Shown piece after piece: positions 1 through 6,880 of a stretch of 9,869 nucleotides of DNA. The translations under genes were made by a program, and so were the position numbers. The notes beneath the pieces are model-generated. The model saw nothing but the letters and a program-made list of their open reading frames with translations. It was not told the DNA's origin and did no database searches. Each line of letters starts with the position of its first letter. Position 1 is the first letter of the stretch. This DNA comes from an uncultured Alistipes sp. (lineage in GTDB: Bacteria > Bacteroidota > Bacteroidia > Bacteroidales > Rikenellaceae), in contig CAKVKI010000087.1 of assembly GCA_934754975.1 (NCBI GenBank), positions 1 through 9,869 on the forward strand, given 5' to 3'.

Positions 1-69
1 ATTGCACTCAGGATTATCCCGATCAATTTGTCGTAGCCGATCTGAGCTTTTGTCGCTTTCTAATTCCAT
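1..69 (-). CDS. Possible 5' end of an ORF running off the left edge
   Basis: An ATG at 69-67 on the minus strand opens a frame that stays open to the window edge: 23 codons, rich in Asp, Glu, Arg and Ser (starts MELESDKSSD). It lies downstream of the recombinase remnant in the same orientation, so it could be cargo of the relic element. No TAnnTTTG box or ribosome binding site is visible upstream, and a neighbouring frame is also open over much of the stretch. The evidence is only an open frame at an edge, and no family is recognised. Confidence 0.15.
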   Translation of the reverse strand, partial: MELESDKSSDRLRQIDRDNPECN

Positions 70-143
70 GTCGTTTTATTGTTTTGGTTACATTAAGGAA
101 TAGATAGCCCTGTTTCGATATGTTTGGATTCGGTGCTGTTTTT

Positions 144-335
144 CTACAGACACATCGCCGCTTCACCGATAACCCGGCTTCCGAAGCCGTCGAAGTAGAT
201 GTTTGTCGTTTGCAGGTCGCTGTGTCCGGGCATTTGGGAAATAATCTCGCGCGGCACGTCGTCTGCCTGCAGATCCATCGCCATCGTACGATGGCTTGCA
301 TAAGTTCGAATCTTGTCACCCCGACAAGCCGAGAG
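144..335 (-). pseudogene. C-terminal remnant of a tyrosine recombinase (phage/transposon integrase)
   Basis: The minus-strand frame open from 335 to the stop at 144-146 encodes 63 residues, of which about the last 53 match the C-terminal catalytic end of Bacteroidetes tyrosine recombinases. Visible marks are TY at residues 11-12, the GHSDLQTTNIY block at 37-47 (the LGHxxxxTTxIY box with the nucleophile Tyr), and a tail IYFDGF..VIGEA like the family's IYLDSF..VIDEA ending. The domain normally needs over 300 residues, so the N-terminal and most catalytic parts are missing, and a stop (tga, 338-336) closes the frame upstream. Where the family has Arg-His (box II) this copy reads His-Arg (residues 15-16), so it is probably dead even as a fragment. 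Homology begins just where the tRNA fragment at 300-324 ends, which suggests truncation by site-specific recombination. The family call is fairly secure; the history is inference. Confidence 0.72.
300..324 (+). other. 3' fragment of a tRNA gene (likely tRNA-Pro), probable attachment-site half
   Basis: Bases 300-304 pair with 312-316 around the seven-base loop TTCGAAT (305-311), forming a T-arm. It is followed by CACCCCG (317-323) and A324, the 3' half of an acceptor stem plus discriminator base. No D-arm, anticodon arm or 5' acceptor strand (CGGGGTG expected) lies upstream; that space is the recombinase remnant. An acceptor of CGGGGTG/CACCCCG with discriminator A is what I recall for Bacteroidetes tRNA-Pro (knowledge, not checked). 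Tyrosine recombinases commonly integrate at tRNA 3' ends and leave a copied 3' end at the far junction, so I read this as one att half with the complete tRNA outside the window. Confidence 0.6.
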
Positions 336-374
336 TCAGCCGCTTATGTGAAAACATAGGCGGCTGATTTTGTT
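336..374 (+). terminator. Hairpin terminator just after the tRNA 3' end
   Basis: Bases 336-348 (TCAGCCGCTTATG) pair with 355-367 (CATAGGCGGCTGA) as a 13-bp stem with one T-G wobble and a six-base loop (349-354), followed by TTTGTTTGG. It lies 12 bases after the tRNA discriminator base, the usual place for a tRNA gene's own intrinsic terminator. That supports the chromosome resuming here on the right of the att junction. The T tract is interrupted, so its efficiency is uncertain. Confidence 0.62.
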
Positions 375-566
375 TGGCGGGGGCAGGGGCCGGGCAGAGG
401 TGATGCGGGAGAAGCCGCAGGTGTCGGTTATGGGGGCTTGTTTGCGGTTCTCGATGCTCGGATTGCGGTTTTTCGGTCTCTTTCGTGTGTTGTTTTACCG
501 GATGAGACGGGGCGCGCGGAGTCGGGGCCTTCGGGCGCCGGAACGGAAAATGCCGATTTTTTTTCG
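375..566. other. Non-coding stretch between the tRNA terminator and the next promoter
   Basis: No frame on either strand gives a recognisable protein. The open frames here have low-complexity Arg/Pro/Ser-rich translations typical of chance ORFs in GC-rich DNA. A GC-rich segment around 510-540 can fold weakly and is followed by a run of eight T at 557-564, but I cannot define a convincing terminator stem. I see no RNA gene and no repeat. Confidence 0.4.
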
Positions 567-574
567 TATCTTTG
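567..574 (+). promoter_or_regulatory. Putative -7 box of a promoter for the KamA-like gene
   Basis: TATCTTTG fits the Bacteroidetes -7 consensus TAnnTTTG. No TTTG or TTG is visible 19-21 bases upstream; that position lies in a purine-rich stretch, so the -33 element is weak or absent. It is the best box in the 490 bases before the gene at 863. If used, transcription would start near 581 and leave a leader of about 280 bases. Confidence 0.45.
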
Positions 575-579
575 CACAA

Positions 580-862
580 AACCCTGTGCTGCGGCCGTTA
601 TTATTCATATCGTGCAGACCGCAGATTTTTTGCCTTTGCAGTTCTCCGGCGGCAATCCTGGATATTCGCGGCGGAAAAAATTGTAAATTTTCCCCGCAAT
701 GTTTTTCAAATGCGGCGGAATTTGCCGGGGTTTCTTGCGATCAGCGGATTTTTGCGATTCTTTATCGCGCCGGGCCTGTCCCGCACTTCGTGAGACGACA
801 CCCGCGATGCGGGATTTCGGCAGCCCATGTCAACAGATGCTTAACACGAAAAACGATAGCTT
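580..862 (+). promoter_or_regulatory. Long structured 5' leader of the KamA-like gene (no gene seen)
   Basis: About 280 bases separate the promoter box near 567 from the start codon at 863, with no credible coding frame. Near its end two hairpins exclude each other: 779-785 (TCCCGCA) with 808-814 (TGCGGGA), and 801-805 (CCCGC) with 809-813 (GCGGG) around a GAT triloop. I see no match to a riboswitch I know by sequence. A regulatory role is inference; it could be an ordinary untranslated region or hide an unrecognised small RNA. Confidence 0.3.
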
Positions 863-2959
863 ATGAAACAAAAGAAAATGCTTTCACTCACGCTCTACCA
901 GCTTGGACAGCTTTACCGTCAGGAGTTACCCGAACTTACCGCAGCAGCCGAAGCGAGCTGCGACGCCGCACAGTTCCGAAGGCGTCTGGGCGAGTTGGCA
1001 TCCCGGCCGGAGTCCGCGCAGAGCGATGCGGGTGAGCAGATTCGACTGCTGATCGATTACGACGGGCAGGATATCGGCGAGTTATCGACCGGCGAGCAGA
1101 TGCCGGTGCGGACGCTGACCCTGCTGTGGCAATTTCTCACCGGCAACCTGGAAAATGTGGAGATGCGCACGGACCTGTTTATCGACCTGTTTTACCTGTT
1201 CAGACGCCTCGGCGGCCTGGAACTGCCGCCGCTCTCGATGCAGCGTGTCCGTATCCGTTCCGAGCGCTGGCCTTCGGGACTCGATCCCGAGGTGCGGGAG
1301 ATACGGGCCGACAACAAGGAGCGCATGTTGCATCTGCTGGTACAGAAGATCGAAAACCGCAAATCGACGCCCTCGCGGTTCCGTTTTGCGGAGGGCATGA
1401 GTTATGAAGACAAATACCGTCAGGTCGCGCTCTGGTGGAACGATTTCAGGTTCCATCTGGCAATGGCGGTGAAAAGCCCCTCGGAACTGAACCGCTTCCT
1501 GGGCAATTCGCTTTCGGCGGAGACCATGTACCTGCTGTCGAAAGCCCGCAAGAAAGGAATGCCGTTCTTCGCCACGCCCTATTATCTCTCGCTGCTGGAC
1601 GTGACCGGAAAGGGTTACAGCGACGAGTCTATCCGCAGCTATATCCTCTACTCGCCCCAGTTGGTCGAGACCTACGGCAGTATCCGCGCCTGGGAGAAGG
1701 AGGATGTCGTTGAGGCCGGAAAACCCAATGCCGCGGGGTGGCTGCTGCCCGACGGGCACAATATCCACCGCCGTTATCCGGAGGTGGCGATCCTGATCCC
1801 CGATACGATGGGGCGCGCCTGCGGCGGGTTGTGCGCGTCGTGCCAGCGCATGTACGATTTTCAGAGCGAGCGGCTCAATTTCGAGTTCGAGAGCCTGCGG
1901 CCCAAGGAGAGCTGGGACCACAAGCTGCGCCGCCTGATGACCTATTTCGAAGAAGATACGCAGCTGCGCGACATCCTTATCACGGGCGGGGACGCCCTGA
2001 TGAGCCAGAACAAGACGCTGCGCAATATACTGGAAGCCGTGTACCGCATGGCCTGCCGCAAGCGCAAGGCCAACGCCGGGCGTCCCGACGGCGAGAAATA
2101 CGCCGAGCTGCAGCGCGTGCGCCTCGGTTCGCGCCTGCCGGCTTACCTGCCGATGCGGATCGACGACGGGCTGGTGGAGGTGCTGAAAGAGTTCAAGGAG
2201 AAGGCTTCGGCGGTCGGTGTGCAGCAGTTCATCATCCAGACCCATTTCCAATCGCCGCTGGAGGTGACGCCCGAAGCGCAGGAGGCGATCCGCAAGATAC
2301 TTTCGGCCGGATGGCTCATCACCAACCAGTTGGTTTATACCGTCGCTGCATCGCGCCGCGGGCATACGACCCGTCTGCGACAGGTACTCAATTCGCTGGG
2401 CGTGGTTTGCTACTATACCTTCTCGGTGAAGGGATTTCAGGAGAATTACGCCGTCTTTACGCCCAACAGCCGTTCGTTGCAGGAGCAGCGCGAGGAGAAG
2501 ATATACGGTCGTCTGACGCCCGAACAGGCCCGGGAACTGGATGCCGAGCTGGACAAGGGCGGTGACACGGCCGGGCGCATCCGCCGCTTTATGAGGAAGC
2601 ACCGGCTGCCGTTCCTGGCGACCGACCGCAGCGTGCTGAACCTGCCGGCCATCGGCAAGAGCATGTCTTTCCGGCTGGTGGGCATTACGCCCGAAGGCAG
2701 GCGCATCCTGCGCTTCGACCACGACCGCACGCGCCGCCACAGCCCCATCATCGACCGGATGGGCGAGATCTATATTGTCGAGAACAAATCGCTGGCCGCC
2801 TACCTGCGCCAGCTGGAAAACATGGGCGAGGATGCGGACGATTACGCCAGCATCTGGAACTATACGCACGGTGAGACCGAACCCCGGTTCGGACTTTACG
2901 TCTATCCCGACTTCCCGTTCGGCGTAACCGGCCGGGTGAGCAACCTGGAACTGGAGTAA
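863..2959 (+). CDS. KamA-like radical SAM 2,3-aminomutase family protein, long form
   Basis: A 698-residue cytoplasmic radical SAM protein of the lysine 2,3-aminomutase (KamA) family, whose members move an alpha-amino group to the beta carbon using SAM, a 4Fe-4S cluster and PLP. The cluster motif CX3CX2C is C320, C324, C327, preceded by HRRYPE as in KamA. GGDAL follows at 375-379, GSRLP at 422-426, QTHFQSP from 459, and IGKS with K599, which aligns with the PLP lysine of KamA. R329 matches the Arg that binds the substrate carboxylate. The two Asp residues that hold the lysine side-chain amine appear as K523 and N593, as described for glutamate 2,3-aminomutase, so glutamate or a similar acid is a likelier substrate (inference). 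Canonical KamA is about 416 residues with the cluster near 125; here about 300 unrecognised residues precede it and about 33 are inserted between K523 and N593. The C-terminal Cys cluster of KamA is absent. ATG 878 is an alternative start. It appears monocistronic. Confidence 0.85.
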   Translation: MKQKKMLSLTLYQLGQLYRQELPELTAAAEASCDAAQFRRRLGELASRPESAQSDAGEQIRLLIDYDGQDIGELSTGEQMPVRTLTLLWQFLTGNLENVEMRTDLFIDLFYLFRRLGGLELPPLSMQRVRIRSERWPSGLDPEVREIRADNKERMLHLLVQKIENRKSTPSRFRFAEGMSYEDKYRQVALWWNDFRFHLAMAVKSPSELNRFLGNSLSAETMYLLSKARKKGMPFFATPYYLSLLDVTGKGYSDESIRSYILYSPQLVETYGSIRAWEKEDVVEAGKPNAAGWLLPDGHNIHRRYPEVAILIPDTMGRACGGLCASCQRMYDFQSERLNFEFESLRPKESWDHKLRRLMTYFEEDTQLRDILITGGDALMSQNKTLRNILEAVYRMACRKRKANAGRPDGEKYAELQRVRLGSRLPAYLPMRIDDGLVEVLKEFKEKASAVGVQQFIIQTHFQSPLEVTPEAQEAIRKILSAGWLITNQLVYTVAASRRGHTTRLRQVLNSLGVVCYYTFSVKGFQENYAVFTPNSRSLQEQREEKIYGRLTPEQARELDAELDKGGDTAGRIRRFMRKHRLPFLATDRSVLNLPAIGKSMSFRLVGITPEGRRILRFDHDRTRRHSPIIDRMGEIYIVENKSLAAYLRQLENMGEDADDYASIWNYTHGETEPRFGLYVYPDFPFGVTGRVSNLELE

Positions 2960-2977
2960 CGAAAATGAAACGGAGAC

Positions 2978-3009
2978 AGGCCCGGCGGAAGCGATTCCGG
3001 CCGGGCCTT
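2978..3009 (+). terminator. Hairpin after the KamA-like gene, probable terminator
   Basis: AGGCCCGGC (2978-2986) pairs with GCCGGGCCT (3000-3008). The stem extends inward through GGAA (2987-2990) and TTCC (2995-2998) with one bulged G and a GCGA loop. The stem is long and GC-rich, but only TTAAAATAG follows, so the T tract is poor. It lies 19 bases after the stop codon and before a new promoter, which favours a terminator. Confidence 0.55.
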
Positions 3010-3016
3010 AAAATAG

Positions 3017-3047
3017 TTGCATATATCAGAAATATTTATTATCTTTG
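3017..3047 (+). promoter_or_regulatory. Promoter of the NagX-like gene
   Basis: TTG (3017-3019), 20 bases of spacer, then TATCTTTG (3040-3047) fits the Bacteroidetes -33/-7 pattern TTTG-N19-21-TAnnTTTG well. The spacer is AT-rich. Transcription would start near 3054, giving a leader of about 73 bases before the ATG at 3127. It lies right after the preceding hairpin, so the downstream genes form a new transcription unit. Confidence 0.7.
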
Positions 3048-3062
3048 TAAGAACGATAAATG

Positions 3063-3111
3063 AAAACCGGCTCCGATGCCCGGAGCGTTATTCGGGGCAG
3101 GTTCCGGTTTT
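3063..3111 (+). promoter_or_regulatory. Folded leader of the NagX-like mRNA
   Basis: AAAACCGG (3063-3070) is complementary to CCGGTTTT (3104-3111). Inside, GCTCCG (3070-3075) pairs with CGGAGC (3081-3086), while TGCCC (3077-3081) could instead pair with GGGCA (3095-3099). The outer arm ends in TTTT, so the element could act as an attenuator or simply stabilise the 5' end. No known riboswitch is recognised. Confidence 0.35.
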
Positions 3112-3126
3112 CGTGCAGGCAGAATT

Positions 3127-4227
3127 ATGAAACAGTCCGAAAGATTGATGTCGCTCGACGCCCTCCGCGGGTTCGACATGCTCTTCATCATGGGGTTCGC
3201 GTCGCTCGTCGTAGCCGTGTGCGGCTTGTGGCCTTCGGCCGCGACCGATGCGGCAGCCGCTTCGATGAGCCATGTCGCGTGGGACGGCTTCGCCCATCAC
3301 GATACGATCTTTCCGCTGTTCCTGTTCATCGCCGGCGTGAGTTTTCCCTATTCGATCGCCAAACAGCGTGCGGGAGGGATGTCCGAAGGGCGCATCTATG
3401 CCAAGATCATCCGCCGCGGGCTGACGCTCGTCGTGCTGGGCGTGGTTTACAACGGACTGTTCAAGCTCGATTTCGAAAACCTGCGGATCGCGAGCGTACT
3501 GGGACGTATCGGACTGGCGTGGAGCATCGCCGCGGTGCTGTATCTCAATTTCGGCGTGAAGACCCGCGCGGCGATCGCCGTGGCGGTGCTGGCGGGCTAC
3601 GGGCTGCTTTCGGCGCTGGTTGCGGCGCCCGACGCCGCAGGAGCCGGGCCGCTGACCTTCGAAGGAAATCTGGCGGGGTATATCGACCGGCAGTTCCTGC
3701 CCGGAAAGCTGATATACGGTTCGTTCGATCCCGAGGGGCTGCTCAGTACGGTGCCTGCCGTGGTGACCGCCATGCTGGGCATGTTTACGGGCGAATTCGT
3801 GAAACGCGGGGATCTTCAGGGCGGCCGCAAGACGCTTTGGATGGCCGCGGCGGCCGTGGCGCTGCTGGCGGCGGGGCTGGCGTTCAGCGGGATGCTGCCC
3901 GTGAACAAGAAACTTTGGTCGAGTACCTTCGTATGCGTCGTGGGAGCCTACTCGCTGGGAATGTTCGCCCTGTTTTACTACCTGATCGACGTGCGGGGAT
4001 GGCGTCGCTGGACGCTCTTCTTTCGTGTCGTGGGACTTAATTCGATTACGATTTATCTGGCCCAGCGTATCGTGGGCTTCGGACGTATATCCGACTTTTT
4101 CCTCGGCGGCATCGCATCGAAATGCCCTGAGGCTGTGGCTGCCGTGATAAGCAGTGCGGGTTATGTGGCCGTCTGCTGGCTGTTTCTCTACTTCCTTTAC
4201 AGAAAGAACGTTTTTCTGAAAGTGTAG
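3127..4227 (+). CDS. NagX-like membrane acyltransferase (HGSNAT / DUF5009 type)
   Basis: An integral inner-membrane protein of 366 residues with about nine or ten hydrophobic segments. The opening (MKQSERLMSLDALRGFDM) is the hallmark of the NagX/HGSNAT acyltransferase group. The block H49-VAWDGF followed by D-IFPLFLFIAG matches the region carrying the catalytic His of human heparan-alpha-glucosaminide N-acetyltransferase, with H49 the counterpart (from memory). The family moves acetyl groups across the membrane onto glucosamine-type sugars, and bacterial members often sit in amino-sugar loci. ATG 3127 is chosen because the family motif follows directly; the in-frame ATG at 3076 would put 17 unrelated residues in front and overlap the leader hairpin. 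The pirin gene follows after 98 bases, possibly on the same transcript. The family is secure; the substrate is not known from sequence. Confidence 0.85.
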   Translation: MKQSERLMSLDALRGFDMLFIMGFASLVVAVCGLWPSAATDAAAASMSHVAWDGFAHHDTIFPLFLFIAGVSFPYSIAKQRAGGMSEGRIYAKIIRRGLTLVVLGVVYNGLFKLDFENLRIASVLGRIGLAWSIAAVLYLNFGVKTRAAIAVAVLAGYGLLSALVAAPDAAGAGPLTFEGNLAGYIDRQFLPGKLIYGSFDPEGLLSTVPAVVTAMLGMFTGEFVKRGDLQGGRKTLWMAAAAVALLAAGLAFSGMLPVNKKLWSSTFVCVVGAYSLGMFALFYYLIDVRGWRRWTLFFRVVGLNSITIYLAQRIVGFGRISDFFLGGIASKCPEAVAAVISSAGYVAVCWLFLYFLYRKNVFLKV

Positions 4228-4325
4228 TCGTAATTGCGGATTCCGTAATGTGCCGCGCGGAGGCGTGGCTGGCGCGGAGTTTGCTCCCCGGTTCATTAAA
4301 GTTTAAAATCAAAAAAAATGTTATT
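4228..4325 (+). other. Intergenic gap before the pirin gene, hairpin without T tract
   Basis: CCGCGC and GCGCGG (within about 4251-4277) can form a six-base-pair stem, but no T tract follows, so a terminator is unlikely. The last 40 bases are AT-rich (TTAAAGTTTAAAATC and an A run ending at 4317) without a clear TAnnTTTG box. The pirin gene is therefore probably co-transcribed with its upstream neighbour, or uses a poor promoter here. Confidence 0.3.
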
Positions 4326-5042
4326 ATGAATAAGACGATTCATCGCGCCGAGTCGCGCGGCTATGCCGACCACGGTTGGTTACAGACTCACCATACATTC
4401 AGCTTTGCAAACTATTACGACCCCCGCCGGGTGCATTTCGGCGCCCTCCGGGTGCTGAACGACGACACCGTCGCTGCGGGCGAGGGGTTCGGAACCCATC
4501 CGCACGACAACATGGAGATCGTGTCGATCGCGCTGGAAGGCGCACTCAGGCACGGCGACAGCATGGGCAACATGAAGATCCTGCGTCCGGGAGAGATACA
4601 GGTGATGTCGGCCGGAACGGGCATTACGCACAGCGAAATGAACGCCAGCAAAACCGATCCGGTCAAATTCCTGCAGATATGGGTGCTGACCGATGCGCAG
4701 GACCACACGCCCCGCTACAATCAGGTCGAACTGGCGCCCGCCAAGCGCAATGTGCCGCATGTGATCGTGGCGCCCGAAGGCCGCGGCAGCGAGCATGTGG
4801 GGTGGGTGCATCAGGACGCCTGGTTCTATACGCTGGACCTCGACAAGGACCATGTGACTGAGTACCGCATGAATACCCACGGCCACGGCGCCTATGTCTT
4901 CGTGATCGAAGGCAGCGTCGAAGTGGCGGGCGAGGAGCTTGGGCCGCGCGACGGCATGGGCATCTCGGAGGTGGACGAGTTCCTGCTCAAGGGAAACACC
5001 GACGCGAAGGTGCTGATTATCGAAGTTCCGATGGAAGTGTGA
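4326..5042 (+). CDS. Pirin family protein (YhhW-like bicupin)
   Basis: A 238-residue cytoplasmic protein of the pirin family, two cupin barrels with a metal in the N-terminal one. The metal ligands of pirin (three His and one Glu) appear as H58 and H60 in GTHPHDNMEI and H102 and E104 in ITHSEMN. The opening HRAESRGYADHGWLQTHHTF is typical of the YhhW branch, whose E. coli member has quercetin 2,3-dioxygenase activity in vitro; the cellular role of the family is mostly unknown. The length fits the family. ATG 4326 is chosen because homology starts at once; the frame extends upstream to 4248 but those 26 residues cross the intergenic hairpin. An ATG at 4318 is out of frame. Redox or stress involvement is only a general expectation. 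Confidence 0.9.
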   Translation: MNKTIHRAESRGYADHGWLQTHHTFSFANYYDPRRVHFGALRVLNDDTVAAGEGFGTHPHDNMEIVSIALEGALRHGDSMGNMKILRPGEIQVMSAGTGITHSEMNASKTDPVKFLQIWVLTDAQDHTPRYNQVELAPAKRNVPHVIVAPEGRGSEHVGWVHQDAWFYTLDLDKDHVTEYRMNTHGHGAYVFVIEGSVEVAGEELGPRDGMGISEVDEFLLKGNTDAKVLIIEVPMEV

Positions 5043-5052
5043 TAAATTGAGG

Positions 5053-5086
5053 AAAAAGCCTGACCGATTCGGTCAGGCTTTTTTTT
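5053..5086. terminator. Bidirectional intrinsic terminator between the pirin gene and prfC
   Basis: AAAGCCTGACCG (5055-5066) pairs perfectly with CGGTCAGGCTTT (5070-5081) around an ATT loop. T's continue to 5086 on the plus strand, and the A run at 5053-5057 gives a T tract on the minus strand. It lies 10 bases after the pirin stop and about 70 bases beyond the prfC stop, so it serves both convergent genes. Confidence 0.9.
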
Positions 5087-5156
5087 GTGTCGGTCGGCGA
5101 ACTGCCGGAGAGAGGACTCTTCCTGCTCCGGTCCGTGTCCGCCCGGTGCCGCTGCG

Positions 5157-6740
5157 TCAGAATTCCGAGGTGAAATGGAACCGGATATCCTTGAAATTCT
5201 GCTGTGCGAGAGCCAGTCCGTAGCTCGTGTCGGCCAGGAAAACGTCGCGGCCGTGTTTATCGACGGCCATGTTGGTGTGTTTGCGGCGTTTGAAGTCGGC
5301 CAGCTCCGCGGCGTTGTCGCTCTCGATCCAGCAGGCTTTGTAGATCGAGATCGGCTCCCAGCGGCAGGCGGCGTTGTACTCGTGTTCGAGGCGGTACTGG
5401 ATGACTTCGAATTGAAGCGCGCCCACCGTGCCGATGATCTTGCGTCCGTTGAGGGAACTGACGAACAACTGCGCCACGCCCTCGTCCATGAGCTGGTCCA
5501 CGCCTTTGGCGAGCTGCTTGAATTTCAGCGGGTCGGCGTTCTCGATATAGCGGAACTGTTCGGGGGCGAACGACGGGATGCCCGTGAATTTGAGCTTTTC
5601 GCCTTCGGTGAAGGTGTCGCCGATTTTGAAGTTGCCCGTGTCGTGCAGGCCCACGATGTCGCCCGGATAGGCGAAGTCGATGATCGACTTCTTCTCAGCC
5701 ATGAAAGCCGTCGGCGACGAGAATTTGAGCTGTTTGCCGCTGCGTACGTGCAGGTAGTTTTTGTTGCGTTCGAATGTGCCTGAGCATATTTTCAGAAAGG
5801 CGATGCGGTCGCGGTGGTTGGGGTCCATGTTGGCGTGGATCTTGAAAACGAAGCCCGTCATTTTGGCTTCCGAAGGCTCCACGATGCGGGTTTCGGTCGG
5901 GGCCGGGCACGGCGAAGGGGCGATGCGCACGAAACATTCGAGCAGTTCGCGCACGCCGAAGTTATTGACCGCCGAACCGAAGAATACCGGGGCCAGTTCG
6001 CCCCGCAGATAGGCGCCGCGGTCGAAATCGTCGTAAACGCCCTCGACCAGTTCGACGTCCGAACGCAGCTGGGCCGCGAATTTATCGCCGAGCTGGGTCT
6101 CCAGCTCCGACGACGCGAGGTCCGAAATTTCGACCGTCGAAGCGTCGGCCGTGAGCTTCTCGTCCGAAGTGAAGAGCGAAAGGTTTTTCTCGTAGAGGTT
6201 GTATACGCCCTTGAACGTGGGGCCGTTCGAGATCGGGAACGCCAGCGGCCGCACGCGGATGCGAAGTTCCTTTTCGACTTCGTCCAGCAGGTCGAACGGC
6301 TCCTTCGAGGGGCGGTCGAGTTTGTTGATGAAGACGATTACCGGGGTCTGCCGCATGCGGCAGACCTCCATCAGTTTGCGTGTCTGCGACTCGACGCCCT
6401 TGGCGCCGTCGATGACGATGATAACCGAATCGACGGCTGTCAGCGTGCGGAAGGTGTCCTCGGCGAAATCTTCGTGGCCCGGAGTGTCGAGAATGTTGAT
6501 CTTCACGCCCTTGTATTCGAATCCCATCACGGCCGTGGCGACCGAGATTCCGCGCTGGCGTTCGATCTCCATGAAGTCCGAAGTGGCGCCCTTCTTGATT
6601 TTGTTGCTCTTGACGGCTCCGGCGACGTGGATGGCGCCGCCGAAGAGGAGCAGTTTCTCGGTAAGGGTGGTTTTACCCGCGTCGGGGTGGGCGATGACCG
6701 CGAAGGTGCGGCGGCGTGTGATCTCTTCCTGTAATGTCAT
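5157..6740 (-). CDS. prfC: Peptide chain release factor 3 (RF3)
   Basis: A 527-residue translational GTPase that removes RF1 or RF2 from the ribosome after peptide release. The GTPase signatures are all present: G1 AHPDAGKT (17-24), G2 within QRGISV (62-67), G3 DTPGH (85-89), G4 NKLD (139-142) and SNG near 200 as G5. The insert [20 protein letters not shown] before G2 distinguishes RF3 from EF-G. A beta-barrel domain II (about 290-390) and a C-terminal domain III ([10 protein letters not shown] onward) follow; the total length equals that of E. coli RF3 to within a few residues. The start ATG at 6740 gives the usual MTLQEEI opening. A TAnnTTTG box lies 23 bases upstream on the minus strand. 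It is a single-gene unit with no sign of damage. Confidence 0.97.
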   Translation of the reverse strand: MTLQEEITRRRTFAVIAHPDAGKTTLTEKLLLFGGAIHVAGAVKSNKIKKGATSDFMEIERQRGISVATAVMGFEYKGVKINILDTPGHEDFAEDTFRTLTAVDSVIIVIDGAKGVESQTRKLMEVCRMRQTPVIVFINKLDRPSKEPFDLLDEVEKELRIRVRPLAFPISNGPTFKGVYNLYEKNLSLFTSDEKLTADASTVEISDLASSELETQLGDKFAAQLRSDVELVEGVYDDFDRGAYLRGELAPVFFGSAVNNFGVRELLECFVRIAPSPCPAPTETRIVEPSEAKMTGFVFKIHANMDPNHRDRIAFLKICSGTFERNKNYLHVRSGKQLKFSSPTAFMAEKKSIIDFAYPGDIVGLHDTGNFKIGDTFTEGEKLKFTGIPSFAPEQFRYIENADPLKFKQLAKGVDQLMDEGVAQLFVSSLNGRKIIGTVGALQFEVIQYRLEHEYNAACRWEPISIYKACWIESDNAAELADFKRRKHTNMAVDKHGRDVFLADTSYGLALAQQNFKDIRFHFTSEF

Positions 6741-6762
6741 GAAACGGAATAAAATTTTGGGA

Positions 6763-6770
6763 CAAAGATA
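6763..6770 (-). promoter_or_regulatory. Putative -7 box of the prfC promoter
   Basis: Read on the minus strand this is TATCTTTG, a match to TAnnTTTG, ending 22 bases before the prfC start codon. No TTG is visible 19-21 bases upstream, so the -33 part is weak. The short leader fits a housekeeping gene. Confidence 0.55.
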
Positions 6771-6847
6771 ATGATATCTGTTGTAATAAGCCTTGGAATC
6801 CCGGGTAATATTTTTTAATTATATAATATATTGCATTGATTTTTTTG

Positions 6848-6855
6848 TATATTTG
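6848..6855 (+). promoter_or_regulatory. Putative -7 box of the lipoprotein/membrane-protein operon
   Basis: TATATTTG matches TAnnTTTG and lies 25 bases before the ATG at 6881. The upstream 60 bases are nearly all A and T; TTG triplets at 6831 and 6836 are closer than the usual 19-21 base spacing, so the -33 element is not clear. The AT-rich surround differs sharply from the other promoters in the window. Confidence 0.55.
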
Positions 6856-6880
6856 TTATAAACGATAAAAATTAGTTGAT

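Noticed and set aside
370..1035. A 221-codon plus-strand frame overlapping the start of the KamA-like gene
   Set aside because: It crosses the promoter box and leader, overlaps a real gene by 170 bases, and its translation is Arg/Ser/Cys-rich without domain features.
1082..2869. A 595-codon open frame on the minus strand inside the KamA-like gene
   Set aside because: It lies entirely opposite a gene with clear family motifs; its translation is rich in His, Arg and Gln with no recognisable motif, as expected for an antisense frame in GC-rich DNA.
3060..4040. A 326-codon frame beginning at an ATG in the NagX leader
   Set aside because: It is out of frame with the NagX-like gene over nearly its whole length and its Arg-rich translation has no membrane segments or motifs; the overlapping frame has clear homology.
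5814..6734. A 306-codon open frame on the plus strand inside prfC
   Set aside because: It is antisense to an intact RF3 gene with all GTPase motifs and shows no motif of its own.
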